The notes: generated by a model from the sequence alone, not told the origin. A DNA stretch of 64,000 bases from Chloracidobacterium sp. N (GCF_018304765.1 NZ_CP072642.1:1641819-1705818), one strand, 5' to 3'. Positions 27,749-37,398 are shown, numbered from the stretch's first letter. A program made the numbers and translations.

Positions 27749-28147
27749 TCAGTCCTTTGGCAGACGTGGACGCGACGCGACGAAAAGCCGCCGGTGGCGA
27801 TGTGTCCACGCGCGACGCCCACGTGGCACCGGAGGTGTCATACTGCCCCGGCGCAGCAGGGCTATGTCGGCCGACAGACGTTCAATCTGCGCCCGCATGT
27901 ACCGCTGCTCGGCCTCCAGCTTTTCCAGTACGTCAATCGAGCGGGACTGCACATTCACCAGGCGTCCGAGCGTTTGCTGAAGGGAGTTCGAGAGGCGCGT
28001 CCCGATTTCCGCAAACAGACGCTCGACACACTCCACCAGATACGCTTCAAACCGCTGCTTGGCCACGCCATCCGACCGCTCTACCGCACCACCGGACAGC
28101 GCACCCGGCGCATCCGGCCCGGCATCAGAAAACGATTCCTTGGACAT
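27749..28147 (-). CDS. Small predicted coiled-coil protein, function unknown
   Basis: From an ATG at 28147 this encodes 132 residues. The central part (about 30-105) is helical with heptad spacing (LFAEIGTRLSNSLQQTLG, VLEKLEAEQRYMRAQIERL), suggesting a coiled coil. The C-terminal 35 residues are basic and Arg-rich. No clear ribosome site is seen before this start, and the frame remains open upstream to 28291, so the true start is uncertain. No domain is recognised. It sits between glgC and cvpA on the same strand. Confidence 0.5.
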   Translation of the reverse strand: MSKESFSDAGPDAPGALSGGAVERSDGVAKQRFEAYLVECVERLFAEIGTRLSNSLQQTLGRLVNVQSRSIDVLEKLEAEQRYMRAQIERLSADIALLRRGSMTPPVPRGRRAWTHRHRRLFVASRPRLPKD

Positions 28148-28351
28148 TGGATATGGATGAGAACTCTTCCACAGAATTTTTGCGTCCGAGGTGTCGCCCC
28201 CGGCACGCCTCATGCTAACACTGCCTGACCAGCCGTGACCAAGCCCTGACGCATTACCTGCATAACATCCGGCGCTGCGCGCGCCTGTCATTCAGCAGCT
28301 CACCAATCAAACGGGCGACGTATCGCCGTCGTCACCAGCAGTAGCAGCGTC

Positions 28352-29002
28352 TTACCGTGGCCAGGTCGGTGGCGTCGTTGTCGTACGGCGGGATGAAGGC
28401 GGCGTGGCAGGCGCGCCCGGGCTTCCTGCACGGCCCCCGTCGCGCGCCACATCCGGCGACGCGCCCGGTTTTTTCGGGCGCAGCGCGGTTTCCTTCATCC
28501 GGCGCAGTTCGGCAATCCCCTGCTCGAAACGGTTTTTCAGGTCGGCTTTCCCAAGTTCGGTCAGAAGCCGCGCGCCGGGTTTGACCAGCGGCGTGACCCG
28601 CGCATGAAGCACAAACGCCGGTTGCGCCGGAAAAGCCGTCAGCACCAGATAGATGACCGACAGTACAAGCCAGGCACGTCCGATGCCCAGCGCGCCGCCA
28701 CCCAGGCGGTCAAGCGTGGCCAGTGGCGTTTTGCGGAAGCGCCGGCGCAGATGACGCACCAGCCACCACCCGCCCAGCCCTGCCAAGGCCACCGGCAGCA
28801 GGAACCCCACCCCGTAAGCCACCGGTGCCGTGATACCCAGGTGCTTCAGTCCGGCAGCGAGGTCATCGTAAAACACCAGCGCCAGCGCCAATCCCATGAG
28901 AAAAGCGACGCTGGAAATGACCGTTTTCGTCAGCCCCCGGACAGCGCCGCTCACGGCCGAAAACGCCACGACCACCAGCGCCAGCCAATCAAATGCCGTC
29001 AC
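28352..29002 (-). CDS. CvpA-family membrane protein
   Basis: The 216-residue protein has four membrane helices and the CvpA look: an N-terminal FDWLALVVVAFSAVSGAVRG motif, a KTVISSVAFLMG helix and GGGALGIGRAWL. CvpA was first linked to colicin V production; its molecular role is unsettled. The start is GTG at 29002, set by GGAGG six bases upstream; the in-frame GTG at 29035 lacks a site. The C-terminal 35 residues are Pro/Thr/Arg-rich and not part of the family. The gene follows radA by 83 bases on the same strand. Confidence 0.85.
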   Translation of the reverse strand: MTAFDWLALVVVAFSAVSGAVRGLTKTVISSVAFLMGLALALVFYDDLAAGLKHLGITAPVAYGVGFLLPVALAGLGGWWLVRHLRRRFRKTPLATLDRLGGGALGIGRAWLVLSVIYLVLTAFPAQPAFVLHARVTPLVKPGARLLTELGKADLKNRFEQGIAELRRMKETALRPKKPGASPDVARDGGRAGSPGAPATPPSSRRTTTTPPTWPR

Positions 29003-29085
29003 GAGCAACCTCCACGTGGAAACACTCCCCGTCACACACGCCTCGCCTCTGCTTTCGCCCGCCGGGGCCCATCAGAAGGGGCACA

Positions 29086-30474
29086 TCAGAACAGGACATC
29101 GAGCGCCTCCAGAACCGACCGGACGCCAATGACCTGCAACCCGTCCGGCCATTCCAGACCTGGCACATTTCCCGCCGGCATCACCACCCGCGCAAAGCCC
29201 ATGGCAGCCACTTCCCGGAGCCGCGTGGCCGGCTGGCTGGTGGCACGCACCTCGCCCGCTAGGCCGACTTCCCCAAAGACGACCGTCGTCGGATCAACCG
29301 CCGTGTTCCGAAAGCTGGACGCCAGCGCCGCCACGATGCCCAGGTCCGCCGCCGGCTCGGCCAGCGTCAAGCCGCCGGCCACGTTGACAAACACATCATC
29401 ACCCAGCATGTGCAGCCCGGCCCGTTTTTCGAGCATGGCAATGAGCAACGCCACGCGGTTGGGTTCGACGCCTTCGACCGTCCGGCGACCCGTCCCGTAC
29501 TTGCTGCTGCTGACCAGCGCCTGCAACTCCACCAGCATCGGGCGCGTGCCTTCCATGCAGGCCACGACGACCGACCCGGCCACGCCAACCGGACGCTGCT
29601 CCAGAAACAGCGCCGACGGATTGCTCACCGGCACAAGTCCCGCGCCGGTCATCTCAAACAGGCCGAGTTCGTTCGTCGCTCCAAAGCGGTTTTTGGTCGC
29701 ACGAATGAGGCGGTGGTTGTGGTGGCGCTCCCCCTCGAAGTAGATGACGGTATCCACAATGTGTTCGAGCGTCTTCGGCCCGGCCAGAACGCCATCCTTG
29801 GTGACGTGCCCGATGAGAAAAATGGGAATGCCCTGCTGCTTGGCAATCAGCAGGCACTGCCCGGCGGTTTCGCGCACCTGGGAAACACTGCCCGGTGCAC
29901 TGTCCAGCCGTTCGGAATAGGCCGTTTGCACCGAATCCACCACGATGAGCGTCGGCTTGAGGTTCGTGACCACCTCCCACACGCGCTCCAGACAGGTTTC
30001 CGGCAACAGGTGCAGATCGCCCGGACGCAGGCCCAGCCGGTCTCCCCGCAGCTTGATTTGCCGCTCGGATTCTTCCCCGCTGACATACAGCACCCGTTCC
30101 CCGGCAGCGCTTAGGCCCGCGGCCATCTGAAGCAGCAGCGTGGATTTGCCAATGCCCGGATCGCCGCCGATGAGGAGCAGGCTGCCCGGCACGATGCCCC
30201 CGCCCAAAACACGGTCCAGCTCGGCGATGCCGGAGGAAAGGCGCGCGTCATCCTGGCTCGGAACCTGCTCGTAGCGCGTCGGCGCAATTTTTGCCTTTGC
30301 GCCTTTGCCGGACGCCCCGCCCAGCCCACGCGCCAGCGCCGCCGCCGAAAGGGTGCTGTCTTCGCGTTCCTCGACCAGCGAGTTCCACGCGCCACAGTCC
30401 GGGCAGCGCCCCAGCCACTTTCGGCTTTGGTAGCCACACTGCTGGCAGGTATAAACGGTTTTTTCTTTCGGCAT
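29086..30474 (-). CDS. radA: DNA repair protein RadA (Sms)
   Basis: RadA is a RecA-like branch-migration ATPase used in recombinational repair. The 462-residue protein has the N-terminal zinc finger (Cys10, Cys13, Cys24, Cys27 in CQQCG and CPDCG), Walker A GGDPGIGKS near residue 98, the RadA-specific KNRFG motif near 255-260, and a C-terminal Lon-like domain (EVGLAGEVRATSQ). The ATG at 30474 puts the zinc finger at the usual place. It is divergent from queA; the 97-base gap should hold both promoters, but none is clear. Confidence 0.95.
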   Translation of the reverse strand: MPKEKTVYTCQQCGYQSRKWLGRCPDCGAWNSLVEEREDSTLSAAALARGLGGASGKGAKAKIAPTRYEQVPSQDDARLSSGIAELDRVLGGGIVPGSLLLIGGDPGIGKSTLLLQMAAGLSAAGERVLYVSGEESERQIKLRGDRLGLRPGDLHLLPETCLERVWEVVTNLKPTLIVVDSVQTAYSERLDSAPGSVSQVRETAGQCLLIAKQQGIPIFLIGHVTKDGVLAGPKTLEHIVDTVIYFEGERHHNHRLIRATKNRFGATNELGLFEMTGAGLVPVSNPSALFLEQRPVGVAGSVVVACMEGTRPMLVELQALVSSSKYGTGRRTVEGVEPNRVALLIAMLEKRAGLHMLGDDVFVNVAGGLTLAEPAADLGIVAALASSFRNTAVDPTTVVFGEVGLAGEVRATSQPATRLREVAAMGFARVVMPAGNVPGLEWPDGLQVIGVRSVLEALDVLF

Positions 30475-30571
30475 GGCGGCTTGCTTCCGGCGCCTGATTT
30501 CAGCAATGAACCACTGGCCCGATGCCAAAGCTTTTCACGAACCCGTGCTTTCCGACAACGCCCCGTAACCA

Positions 30572-31615
30572 ATGCGCCTTTCCGACCTGCACTACGACCT
30601 TCCCCCGGAACGCATTGCCCAGCATCCCTGCGAACCGCGTGACCAGGCCCGCCTGCTGGTGCTGGATCGGCGCACCGGCGCACTTGAAGATGCACACGTC
30701 AAGGACCTTCCCCGCTGGCTGTGCGCTGGCGATGTTCTCGTACTCAATGATACGCGCGTCTTCCCGGTGCGACTCATCGGCCGGCGCGAACCGACCGGCG
30801 GACTCGTTGAGGTGTTCCTGGTACGTGAAACCGCCCCGCAAACCTGGACGGCGCTCGTCAAACCCGGACGCCGGGTGCGCGTCGGCGACCGGCTCACCTT
30901 CGGTCAGGACGAGCTGCGGGGTGTTGTCACGGGCCGGCTGGAAGACGGACGCCGTACGATTGCTTTTACCTGTGAGGGTGATTTTTTTGCACTGCTCGAC
31001 CGGATCGGGCGCACGCCGCTACCGCCCTACATTGCCCGTGAAGCCGACACCCCGTCCGACCGGGAACGATACCAGACGGTCTATGCCGCCACGCCCGGCT
31101 CGATTGCGGCCCCGACGGCCGGCCTGCACTTCACGCCGGAGCTGCTCTCCACTCTGGCTGCCCAGGGCGTGGAGATTGTCAAGCTGACCCTGCACGTGGG
31201 TTACGGAACGTTTCAGCCCGTCCGCACGGAAAATCTGGCGGCGCACCGCGTCGAACCGGAAGTCTATGTCGTGCCGGAAGCCACAGCGCAGCGCATCAAT
31301 GCAGCCAGGCGCGAAAGGCGCCGGGTCATCGCCGTCGGAACGACCTCGACGCGCACGCTCGAAACCGTGGCCCAGGACGGCGTGGACGGCAACCTTGTCC
31401 GTGCCGGCCAGGGCATGACGGATTTGACGATTGTGCCGGGCTTCCGCTTCCGGGTTCTCGACGGACTGCTCACCAACTTTCACCTGCCGCAGTCGTCCCT
31501 GCTGGCGCTGGTCGTCGCCTTCGGCGGCTATGAACCCGTCATGCGCGCCTACCGCCATGCCGTGGCGGTAGGCTACCGGTTTTACAGCTATGGCGACGCC
31601 ATGCTGCTGATATGA
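30572..31615 (+). CDS. queA: S-adenosylmethionine:tRNA ribosyltransferase-isomerase
   Basis: QueA transfers the ribosyl part of SAM to preQ1 in tRNA and isomerises it, giving epoxyqueuosine. The 347-residue protein starts MRLSDLHYDLPPERIAQHP and has the family motifs DVLVLNDTRVFPVR, TPSDRERYQTVYA, PTAGLHFT and VGTTSTRTLE, ending HLPQSSLLALV. Length and order are normal. The enzyme for the following step, epoxyqueuosine reductase, is encoded at 48027, so the last two queuosine steps are both in this window although far apart. Confidence 0.96.
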   Translation: MRLSDLHYDLPPERIAQHPCEPRDQARLLVLDRRTGALEDAHVKDLPRWLCAGDVLVLNDTRVFPVRLIGRREPTGGLVEVFLVRETAPQTWTALVKPGRRVRVGDRLTFGQDELRGVVTGRLEDGRRTIAFTCEGDFFALLDRIGRTPLPPYIAREADTPSDRERYQTVYAATPGSIAAPTAGLHFTPELLSTLAAQGVEIVKLTLHVGYGTFQPVRTENLAAHRVEPEVYVVPEATAQRINAARRERRRVIAVGTTSTRTLETVAQDGVDGNLVRAGQGMTDLTIVPGFRFRVLDGLLTNFHLPQSSLLALVVAFGGYEPVMRAYRHAVAVGYRFYSYGDAMLLI

Positions 31616-31714
31616 TTCGGTGTTGCCATAATCTCTCTGAAACCCTTACAGTCTGCCCACGTTTGTAGCGTTGGCAATACTCAATCATCCTTTCTGTCCG
31701 AGGTTTCCCGCCTT

Positions 31715-34513
31715 ATGAAGTTCGCCTTTTTGCGTGGGCTGGCCAGTGTTTGTCTGGCAACCGCCCTGTGCCTGCCAAGTCCCCTGCTGCTTGTGGTCGT
31801 CAAGGCCGACACGCCGGCCAAAACCATCACCCTGCCGCCTGGCGTCACGCGCGTCACGAGTGTGGAAGGCATCACCGAGTACCGTCTGGAAAACGGGCTG
31901 CGGGTGCTGCTCTTCCCCGACGAATCCAAGCAGACCATCACCGTCAACATCACCTATCTGGTCGGTTCGCGTCATGAAAACTACGGCGAAACCGGCATGG
32001 CGCACCTGCTGGAACACCTTGTGTTCAAGGGCACCCCACGCCACCCGGACATTCCCAAGGAACTGACCGAGCGTGGCGCGCGCCCGAACGGGACCACCTG
32101 GCTTGATCGCACCAACTACTTCGAGACCTTTCAGGCAACCGAGGACAACCTCCGGTGGGCGCTCGATCTGGAAGCCGACCGCATGGTGAACAGCTTCATT
32201 GCCAAGAAAGACCTCGATTCGGAAATGACCGTCGTGCGCAACGAGTTTGAGGCCGGGGAAAACAGTCCCTACCGGGTGCTGCTGCAACGCACGCATGCGG
32301 TGGCCTACGACTGGCACAACTACGGCAACTCGACGATTGGCGCGCGGGCGGACATTGAAAACGTCCCCATCGAGCGGTTGCAGGCGTTCTACCGGAAGTA
32401 TTACCAGCCGGACAACGCCGTGCTGCTCGTGGCCGGGAAGTTCGATGAAGAAAAGACCCTGAAGATGATTCACGAGTATTTCGGCCCCATCCCGAAACCC
32501 ACCCGCGTGCTGGAGCCGACCTACACACTCGAACCAACCCAGGATGGCGAACGCACCCTGACGATTCGGCGCGTGGGCGATACCAAGGTCATCCTCGTCT
32601 GCTACCACGTGCCGGCCGCGGCGCATCCCGACAAACCGGCCGTACAACTGCTGGCCGGCGTCATTGGCGATACCCCAAGCGGACGGCTCCACAAGGCGCT
32701 GGTCGAAACCAAAAAAGCCGCCTTTGTGCAGGGCTTCAGCTTCGATACCAAAGAGCCGGGGCTGGTCAATTTTGCGGCCATTTTACCGACCAGTGCTGAC
32801 ATCGAAGCCGTCCGTCAGACCCTGCTGGCGACCATTGAAGAAACTGCCGGCAGCAAGCCGCCGACGGCTGAAGAAGTGGAACGCATCCGGCGGCAGTACC
32901 TGGTCAGCATCGAACAGACCCTCAACAACTCCGAGCGGCTGGGGCTGGAACTCAGCGAGTGGATTGCTGCTGGCGACTGGCGGCTCTTTTTCCTCAATCG
33001 GGACCGGCTCAAGGCCGTCACGGTTGAAGACGTACAACGGGTGGCCAGAACCTACCTCAAGCCCGACAACCGGACGGTTGGCATGTTCATTCCGACTGAC
33101 AAGCCCGACCGGGCCGAAATCCCGCCGACGCCGGACATCACGGCGCTTCTGGCTGATTACAAAGGAAGTGCGGCTGTTGCTGCCGGTGAAGCCTTTGACC
33201 CCACCCCGGAAAACATCGAAGCGCGATCCATCCTGCCCAAAGCCCAGGGTGGTTTACAGATGGTGCTGCTGCCGAAAAAGACCCGTGGCAATACGGTAAC
33301 GTTGACGATGTCCATCCGGTTGGGCAATGAGCAGGCCCTGCGCAACCAGCGGGAAGTCGGATTCTTTGCCGGAGCCATGCTCGACCGTGGCACGAAGAAG
33401 AAAACCCGGCAGCAGATCAGCGATGAATTCGACCGCCTCAAGGCACAGGGGGGCGTTTTCGGCAGCGCCAGGCAAGCGAATTTCAGTGTCACGACAACCC
33501 GCGAGCATCTCGCGGACGTCATGCGGCTGGGCGCGGAAATTCTGCGGGAGCCATCGTTCCCGGAAAGCGAGTTTGAGCAGCTCAAACAGGAGATCATTAC
33601 CAGCACCGAGCAAAACCGCCGGGAACCGACCAGGGTGGCCGTCAGGGCCTTTTCACGCCACCTCAATCCCTATCCCAAAGAAGATGTACGCTATACCCCT
33701 CTGCCAGACGAGGAGATCGAACGCATCAAGGCCGTGACGCTGGACGATGTCAAACGCTTCTATGAAACGTTTTATGGCATCTCCAACGCCCAGATTGCCG
33801 TCGTCGGGGACTTCGATCCGGCTGAAGTTGAAAAACTGGCGACGGAACTCTTCGCCGGCTGGACCGCCAAAACGCCCTTCGCACGTCTGGAAAACCGGTT
33901 TCGTCCCATTCCGGCTGCCGATGAGACCTTTGAGACGCCAGACAAAGCCAATGCCTTCTTCATTGCCGGCATGCCGCTTGAAATGCGCGATGATGACCCG
34001 GACTACCCGGCGCTGGCGCTCGCCGTGTACATTTTCGGCGATGGTTTCCTGAACTCCCGCCTGGCCGTCCGCATCCGGCAGAAAGAGGGCATCAGCTACG
34101 GTGTCGGCGCCGGGTTGCAGGTTGGTTCACTGGACCGCCTGGGCACATTCACCGTCTCGGCCATTTACGCGCCACAAAATCTGGCCCGTCTGGAAGCGGC
34201 CTTCAAAGAGGAAGTCGAGCGTGCCGTGCGTGAGGGCTTCACAGCCGAGGAGGTCGAAACCGCCAAGACGGGCTACCTGCAGGATCAGCAGGTGTCGCGG
34301 GCGCAGGACCGGGAACTGGCGTCAAGACTGGAGAGCTATCTCTATCTCGGACGACGTCCCACCTGGGACGCTGAATTCGAGGCCAAAATCAAGGCCCTGA
34401 CGCCGGAACAGGTCTCGGCGGCCTTTGCCAGGTACATCAGCTATGAGCGGATGAGCCGCTTCAAGGCCGGCGACTTTGCCAAGGCCAAAGAGGCCAAAGC
34501 CACGCAGCCGTAA
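31715..34513 (+). CDS. M16-family metallopeptidase, two-domain, exported
   Basis: A 932-residue protein with a signal peptide (cleavage near residue 30). The first half has the inverted zinc motif HxxEH in GMAHLLEHLVFKGT (about residue 95), with a downstream Glu in EMTVVRNEFE, so this half should be catalytic. The second half repeats the fold (about residues 490-920) without HxxEH, as in other clamshell M16 proteins where it binds substrate. Such peptidases degrade peptides in the periplasm. The start ATG at 31715 is supported by the signal peptide position. The insertion element begins about 30 bases after the stop. Confidence 0.92.
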   Translation: MKFAFLRGLASVCLATALCLPSPLLLVVVKADTPAKTITLPPGVTRVTSVEGITEYRLENGLRVLLFPDESKQTITVNITYLVGSRHENYGETGMAHLLEHLVFKGTPRHPDIPKELTERGARPNGTTWLDRTNYFETFQATEDNLRWALDLEADRMVNSFIAKKDLDSEMTVVRNEFEAGENSPYRVLLQRTHAVAYDWHNYGNSTIGARADIENVPIERLQAFYRKYYQPDNAVLLVAGKFDEEKTLKMIHEYFGPIPKPTRVLEPTYTLEPTQDGERTLTIRRVGDTKVILVCYHVPAAAHPDKPAVQLLAGVIGDTPSGRLHKALVETKKAAFVQGFSFDTKEPGLVNFAAILPTSADIEAVRQTLLATIEETAGSKPPTAEEVERIRRQYLVSIEQTLNNSERLGLELSEWIAAGDWRLFFLNRDRLKAVTVEDVQRVARTYLKPDNRTVGMFIPTDKPDRAEIPPTPDITALLADYKGSAAVAAGEAFDPTPENIEARSILPKAQGGLQMVLLPKKTRGNTVTLTMSIRLGNEQALRNQREVGFFAGAMLDRGTKKKTRQQISDEFDRLKAQGGVFGSARQANFSVTTTREHLADVMRLGAEILREPSFPESEFEQLKQEIITSTEQNRREPTRVAVRAFSRHLNPYPKEDVRYTPLPDEEIERIKAVTLDDVKRFYETFYGISNAQIAVVGDFDPAEVEKLATELFAGWTAKTPFARLENRFRPIPAADETFETPDKANAFFIAGMPLEMRDDDPDYPALALAVYIFGDGFLNSRLAVRIRQKEGISYGVGAGLQVGSLDRLGTFTVSAIYAPQNLARLEAAFKEEVERAVREGFTAEEVETAKTGYLQDQQVSRAQDRELASRLESYLYLGRRPTWDAEFEAKIKALTPEQVSAAFARYISYERMSRFKAGDFAKAKEAKATQP

Positions 34514-34585
34514 AGCCACGGTCAGCGGACAGACTGACATAACCCCTGCCAGGGTTTGAACAGCTTAAATAAAAGTTGACCTTTA

Positions 34586-34846
34586 TTGCTCAGTAGTGTG
34601 CATTTTGCGCATGTCGCGCAAGATAGTCAGCACTTTGGCGCGGAACTGGTGTTCGCCATCTGCGAGGCGAAGAACGTCGCAGTGGTGATCCTAAACCAAG
34701 GCGAGGACACGCGCTTCGAGGAAGACTTGGCGAAGGACGTGCTGGAGATCATCACGGTCTTCAGCGCCCGGTTGTATGGTAGTCGTTCGCGCAGGAATCA
34801 GAAGCTGCTCGATGGCGTGAAGGCCGCCGTGGAGGCTGCGCAGTGA
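34586..34846 (+). pseudogene. C-terminal remnant of an IS607-type serine recombinase (TnpA)
   Basis: Residues 18-86 of this frame match the C-terminal part of IS607 recombinases: ELVFAICEAKNVAVVILNQ, EDLAKDVLEIITVFSARLYG and a final NQKLLDGVK. The N-terminal helix-turn-helix and the catalytic serine of the resolvase domain are absent, and no frame in the 70 bases upstream supplies them. The first 17 residues are unrelated. The TGA at 34844-34846 overlaps the GTG start of tnpB, the usual arrangement in these elements. Confidence 0.75.
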
Positions 34847-36066
34847 TCATCGCACACCGCATCGCGCTCGATCCGAACAACGCGCAGGCAACTTACTTTG
34901 CGCGCGCATGTGGCGTCGCGCGCTTCGCCTACAACTGGGCCTTGGCCGAGTGGCAGCGCCAGTACGAGGCGGCAAAGGCCGATCCAGCGCTGCCCAAGCC
35001 GTCGCAAGCGGCGCTGCGCCGCCAGCTCAACGCCATCAAGTGTGAGCAGTTTCCGTGGATGCTGGAAGTGACCAAGTGCGCGCCGCAGATGGCGATCATC
35101 CAGTTGGGCAAAGCGTTCAGGAACTTCTTTGCGGGCCGGGCCCGCTATCCGCAGTTTCGCAAGAAGGGCGTGCACGACCGCTTTACGCTTTCCAACGACC
35201 AGTTCGACATTGACGGCTGTCGCATACGCATCCCCAACCTTGGCTGGGTGCGCATGCGCGAGTCGTTGCGTTTCACTGGCAAGATCATGTCGGCCACCAT
35301 CTCCCGTGTGGCCGACCGCTGGTATGTCAGCATCACCGTGGACACACCAGACCGTTCGCATCTGCCCAAAGCTGAGAACCAAGGCGCAGTGGGCGTGGAT
35401 GTGGGTGTCTCTGCGCTGGCCACGCTCTCGACGGGAGAGACCATCCCCGGTCCCAAGCCGCACACGGCTTTGCTCAAACGCCTGCGCCGGCTTTCAAAAA
35501 GCCTGTCCAGAAAGTGCAAAGGCTCGCAGAACCGCAAGCGGGCTAAGGCGCGGCTGGCCAAGCTGCATGCGCGCATCGCCAACATCCGCCAGGACGCCTT
35601 GCACAAGCTCACGACCAGCCTCACGCACCGATTTCACACCATCGGCATCGAAAACCTGAATGTGCGCGGCATGGTGAAGAACCGGCATCTGGCGCGCTCC
35701 ATCATGGACATAGGCTTCTACGAATTTCGGCGGCAACTGGAATACAAGGCCGCGATGCGAGGCGGGCAGGTGGTGGTGGCGGATCGCTTCTTTGCCAGCA
35801 GCAAGACGTGCTCGGTATGTGGGCACAAGCTCGATGATTTGCCACTCTCAGTGCGCGAATGGACTTGCCCGGATTGTGGAAGCATCCACGACCGGGACGT
35901 GAATGCCGCCAGGAATCTCCTGGCGTATGGCTTGGCCGCCCTCAGCGGGCCTACGGCGAGTTCCGCCGGATGTCAAGCCTGTGGAGAGGAAGGCTCTGGC
36001 CGCCGTCGCAAGACGGCAGCGAAACCGGCCTCTGTGAAGCAGGAAGTCAGCTTTGTTCCTGTGTGA
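34843..36066 (+). CDS. tnpB: TnpB RNA-guided nuclease of an IS605/IS607-type element
   Basis: TnpB proteins are RuvC-type nucleases guided by an RNA from the element's 3' end and are ancestors of Cas12. The 407-residue protein is full length. The three RuvC acidic residues are present: Asp186 in GVDVGVS, Glu270 in IENLNV and Asp352 in DRDVNAARN. The zinc finger has Cys323/Cys326 (CSVC) and Cys342/Cys345 (CPDC). The C-terminus ends with the basic tail CGEEGSGRRRKT and KPASVKQE common in the group. The GTG start overlaps the recombinase stop. Nothing in the sequence suggests it is inactive. Confidence 0.93.
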   Translation: MIIAHRIALDPNNAQATYFARACGVARFAYNWALAEWQRQYEAAKADPALPKPSQAALRRQLNAIKCEQFPWMLEVTKCAPQMAIIQLGKAFRNFFAGRARYPQFRKKGVHDRFTLSNDQFDIDGCRIRIPNLGWVRMRESLRFTGKIMSATISRVADRWYVSITVDTPDRSHLPKAENQGAVGVDVGVSALATLSTGETIPGPKPHTALLKRLRRLSKSLSRKCKGSQNRKRAKARLAKLHARIANIRQDALHKLTTSLTHRFHTIGIENLNVRGMVKNRHLARSIMDIGFYEFRRQLEYKAAMRGGQVVVADRFFASSKTCSVCGHKLDDLPLSVREWTCPDCGSIHDRDVNAARNLLAYGLAALSGPTASSAGCQACGEEGSGRRRKTAAKPASVKQEVSFVPV

Positions 36067-36114
36067 GCAGGAATGAGTAAGTCTGATGGAACGGTTTGCC
36101 AAACCCTGGCAGGG
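35940..36114 (+). ncRNA. Possible omega RNA (TnpB guide RNA scaffold)
   Basis: By analogy with other TnpB systems, the guide RNA should overlap the last part of tnpB and run to the right end of the element. The region contains a GCCA-TGGC hairpin next to the right inverted repeat. The exact ends are not determined by the sequence alone. Confidence 0.25.
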
Positions 36115-36252
36115 CACACCACCGGGCAGGAATTCCCTGGAACTCGCTTTGATGGTCGTCGTGTGTGAAGGCAGATGACTTCACGCTGTGGGCAGCCCTG
36201 GTGCCCGCACGGTCAGGCTGCCACAAGTTTTTCCATGTTGAGGCTCAACACC

Positions 36253-37314
36253 ATGTCGTCCACCTTGTCGTCGTTCACTCCCGTTTCCCACAGTCCGGCG
36301 CGGCTGATTCGGCGTTTCTGCCAGACTCTGTTGACGCTGGCGCTTCCACTGTCGCTCGCAACGGCCGCACTGGCGGCCGATACCCGGCCGGTGGAGGACG
36401 CACCGGCCGGACAGGGGCCGCAAACGCCCGGCGCGTCACCGGCTGAACCCCGGACGCCCGGCATCTACCTGGGTGTCTTTCCACAAACGCTTTCCGAGCA
36501 GCAGGCAGCAGACCTTGGCGTATCACCGGCCCAGGGGGTACATCTGATGAAGGTCATTCCCAGCAGTCCGGCGGACAAAGCCGGGCTTCAGCGTGGCGAT
36601 GTGATCGTTTCCATCAACGGCCAGCCGGTCGTCAACGTCGAGCACTTCCGGGACCTGCTGCGCAAACAGACGCCGGGACAGGCCATGACGCTGGGCATCG
36701 TCCGCAACAAACAGCTCAACACGGTCACGGTCGTGCCGGAAAAGCCGCAGGTCAGCGTCATGATGCTGCCGGACGGACCATTTTCCATCACCGTCCACCC
36801 GCCACTTGACGCCGCACAGCTCCAGGAAATTAAGGAGATGGCTGAGCAGATGCGCAGGCAGGGTGAACAATTACGGGAAAAACTCAAGCCGCAACCGGAA
36901 TTTTTCACCTTCTCAGTGAGCGACCGGGGACGGCTCGGTATTCGGACGCAGCCGCTGTCCGAACAGCTTGCGCGCTACTTCGGCGCACCTGGCGGTCTGT
37001 TGATTACAGAAGTGAGACCCGGCTCGCCGGCGGACAAAGCCGGTCTGCGCGCGGGAGATTGCATCCTCAAAATCGGCGACCGGGAAGTGCGCAGCAGCCG
37101 CGACCTGCTCCAAGAGTTGCGCCAGGTTGAAACCGGTGACGTCAAGTTGACGCTCATCCGTGACAGACAGCCGCTGGTTGTCACCCTGAAACCGGAGCCG
37201 TGCGCTCCGCAGGGCGCTTACCGGTACGATTTCCGTGTGCCGTTGAACGGGACCATCACCCTGTCCCCCTCCGTGCAGGTCTGGTGGGGAACGCTCATTC
37301 CGGGTCTGATGTGA
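36253..37314 (+). CDS. Exported protein with two PDZ domains
   Basis: The ATG at 36253 is preceded by GAGG at nine bases and gives 353 residues. A signal peptide is followed by a Pro-rich linker, PDZ 1 at about 75-165 (GVHLMKVIPSSPADKAGLQRGDVIVSING shortened: SSPADKAGLQRGD), a charged helical stretch at about 185-220 (EMAEQMRRQGEQLREKL) and PDZ 2 at about 225-320 (GSPADKAGLRAGDCILKIGD). No Ser-protease domain with His-Asp-Ser is present, so it is a PDZ adaptor rather than a DegP/HtrA enzyme. It may bind C-termini of periplasmic proteins. Confidence 0.82.
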   Translation: MSSTLSSFTPVSHSPARLIRRFCQTLLTLALPLSLATAALAADTRPVEDAPAGQGPQTPGASPAEPRTPGIYLGVFPQTLSEQQAADLGVSPAQGVHLMKVIPSSPADKAGLQRGDVIVSINGQPVVNVEHFRDLLRKQTPGQAMTLGIVRNKQLNTVTVVPEKPQVSVMMLPDGPFSITVHPPLDAAQLQEIKEMAEQMRRQGEQLREKLKPQPEFFTFSVSDRGRLGIRTQPLSEQLARYFGAPGGLLITEVRPGSPADKAGLRAGDCILKIGDREVRSSRDLLQELRQVETGDVKLTLIRDRQPLVVTLKPEPCAPQGAYRYDFRVPLNGTITLSPSVQVWWGTLIPGLM

Positions 37315-37336
37315 GCACGGGCACAGGGCACTATGA

Positions 37337-37374
37337 TGCCGGGTCGGGGGAAATTCCTCCGGCCCGGCAGTTTT
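37337..37374. terminator. Bidirectional hairpin terminator between PDZ and glutathione peroxidase genes
   Basis: Arms TGCCGGGTCGGGGG and CCTCCGGCCCGGCA pair over about 14 positions (two wobbles) around a short AAATT loop, followed by TTTT on the plus strand. It lies between two convergent stop codons (37314 and 37399). Confidence 0.75.
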
Positions 37375-37398
37375 GTGTCCGGCGGTTTTTGTCAGGCT

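Larger units (their letters stand above)
34544..36114 (+). mobile_element. IS607/IS605-type element with inverted 15-bp ends, recombinase damaged
   Basis: Left 34544-34558 (CCCTGCCAGGGTTTG) and right 36100-36114 (CAAACCCTGGCAGGG) are exact reverse complements and bracket the recombinase remnant and tnpB. Each arm also contains its own small palindrome. The true borders may lie slightly outside these arms, since IS607 elements often lack terminal repeats. The recombinase has lost its catalytic half, so the element cannot move by itself. Confidence 0.5.
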
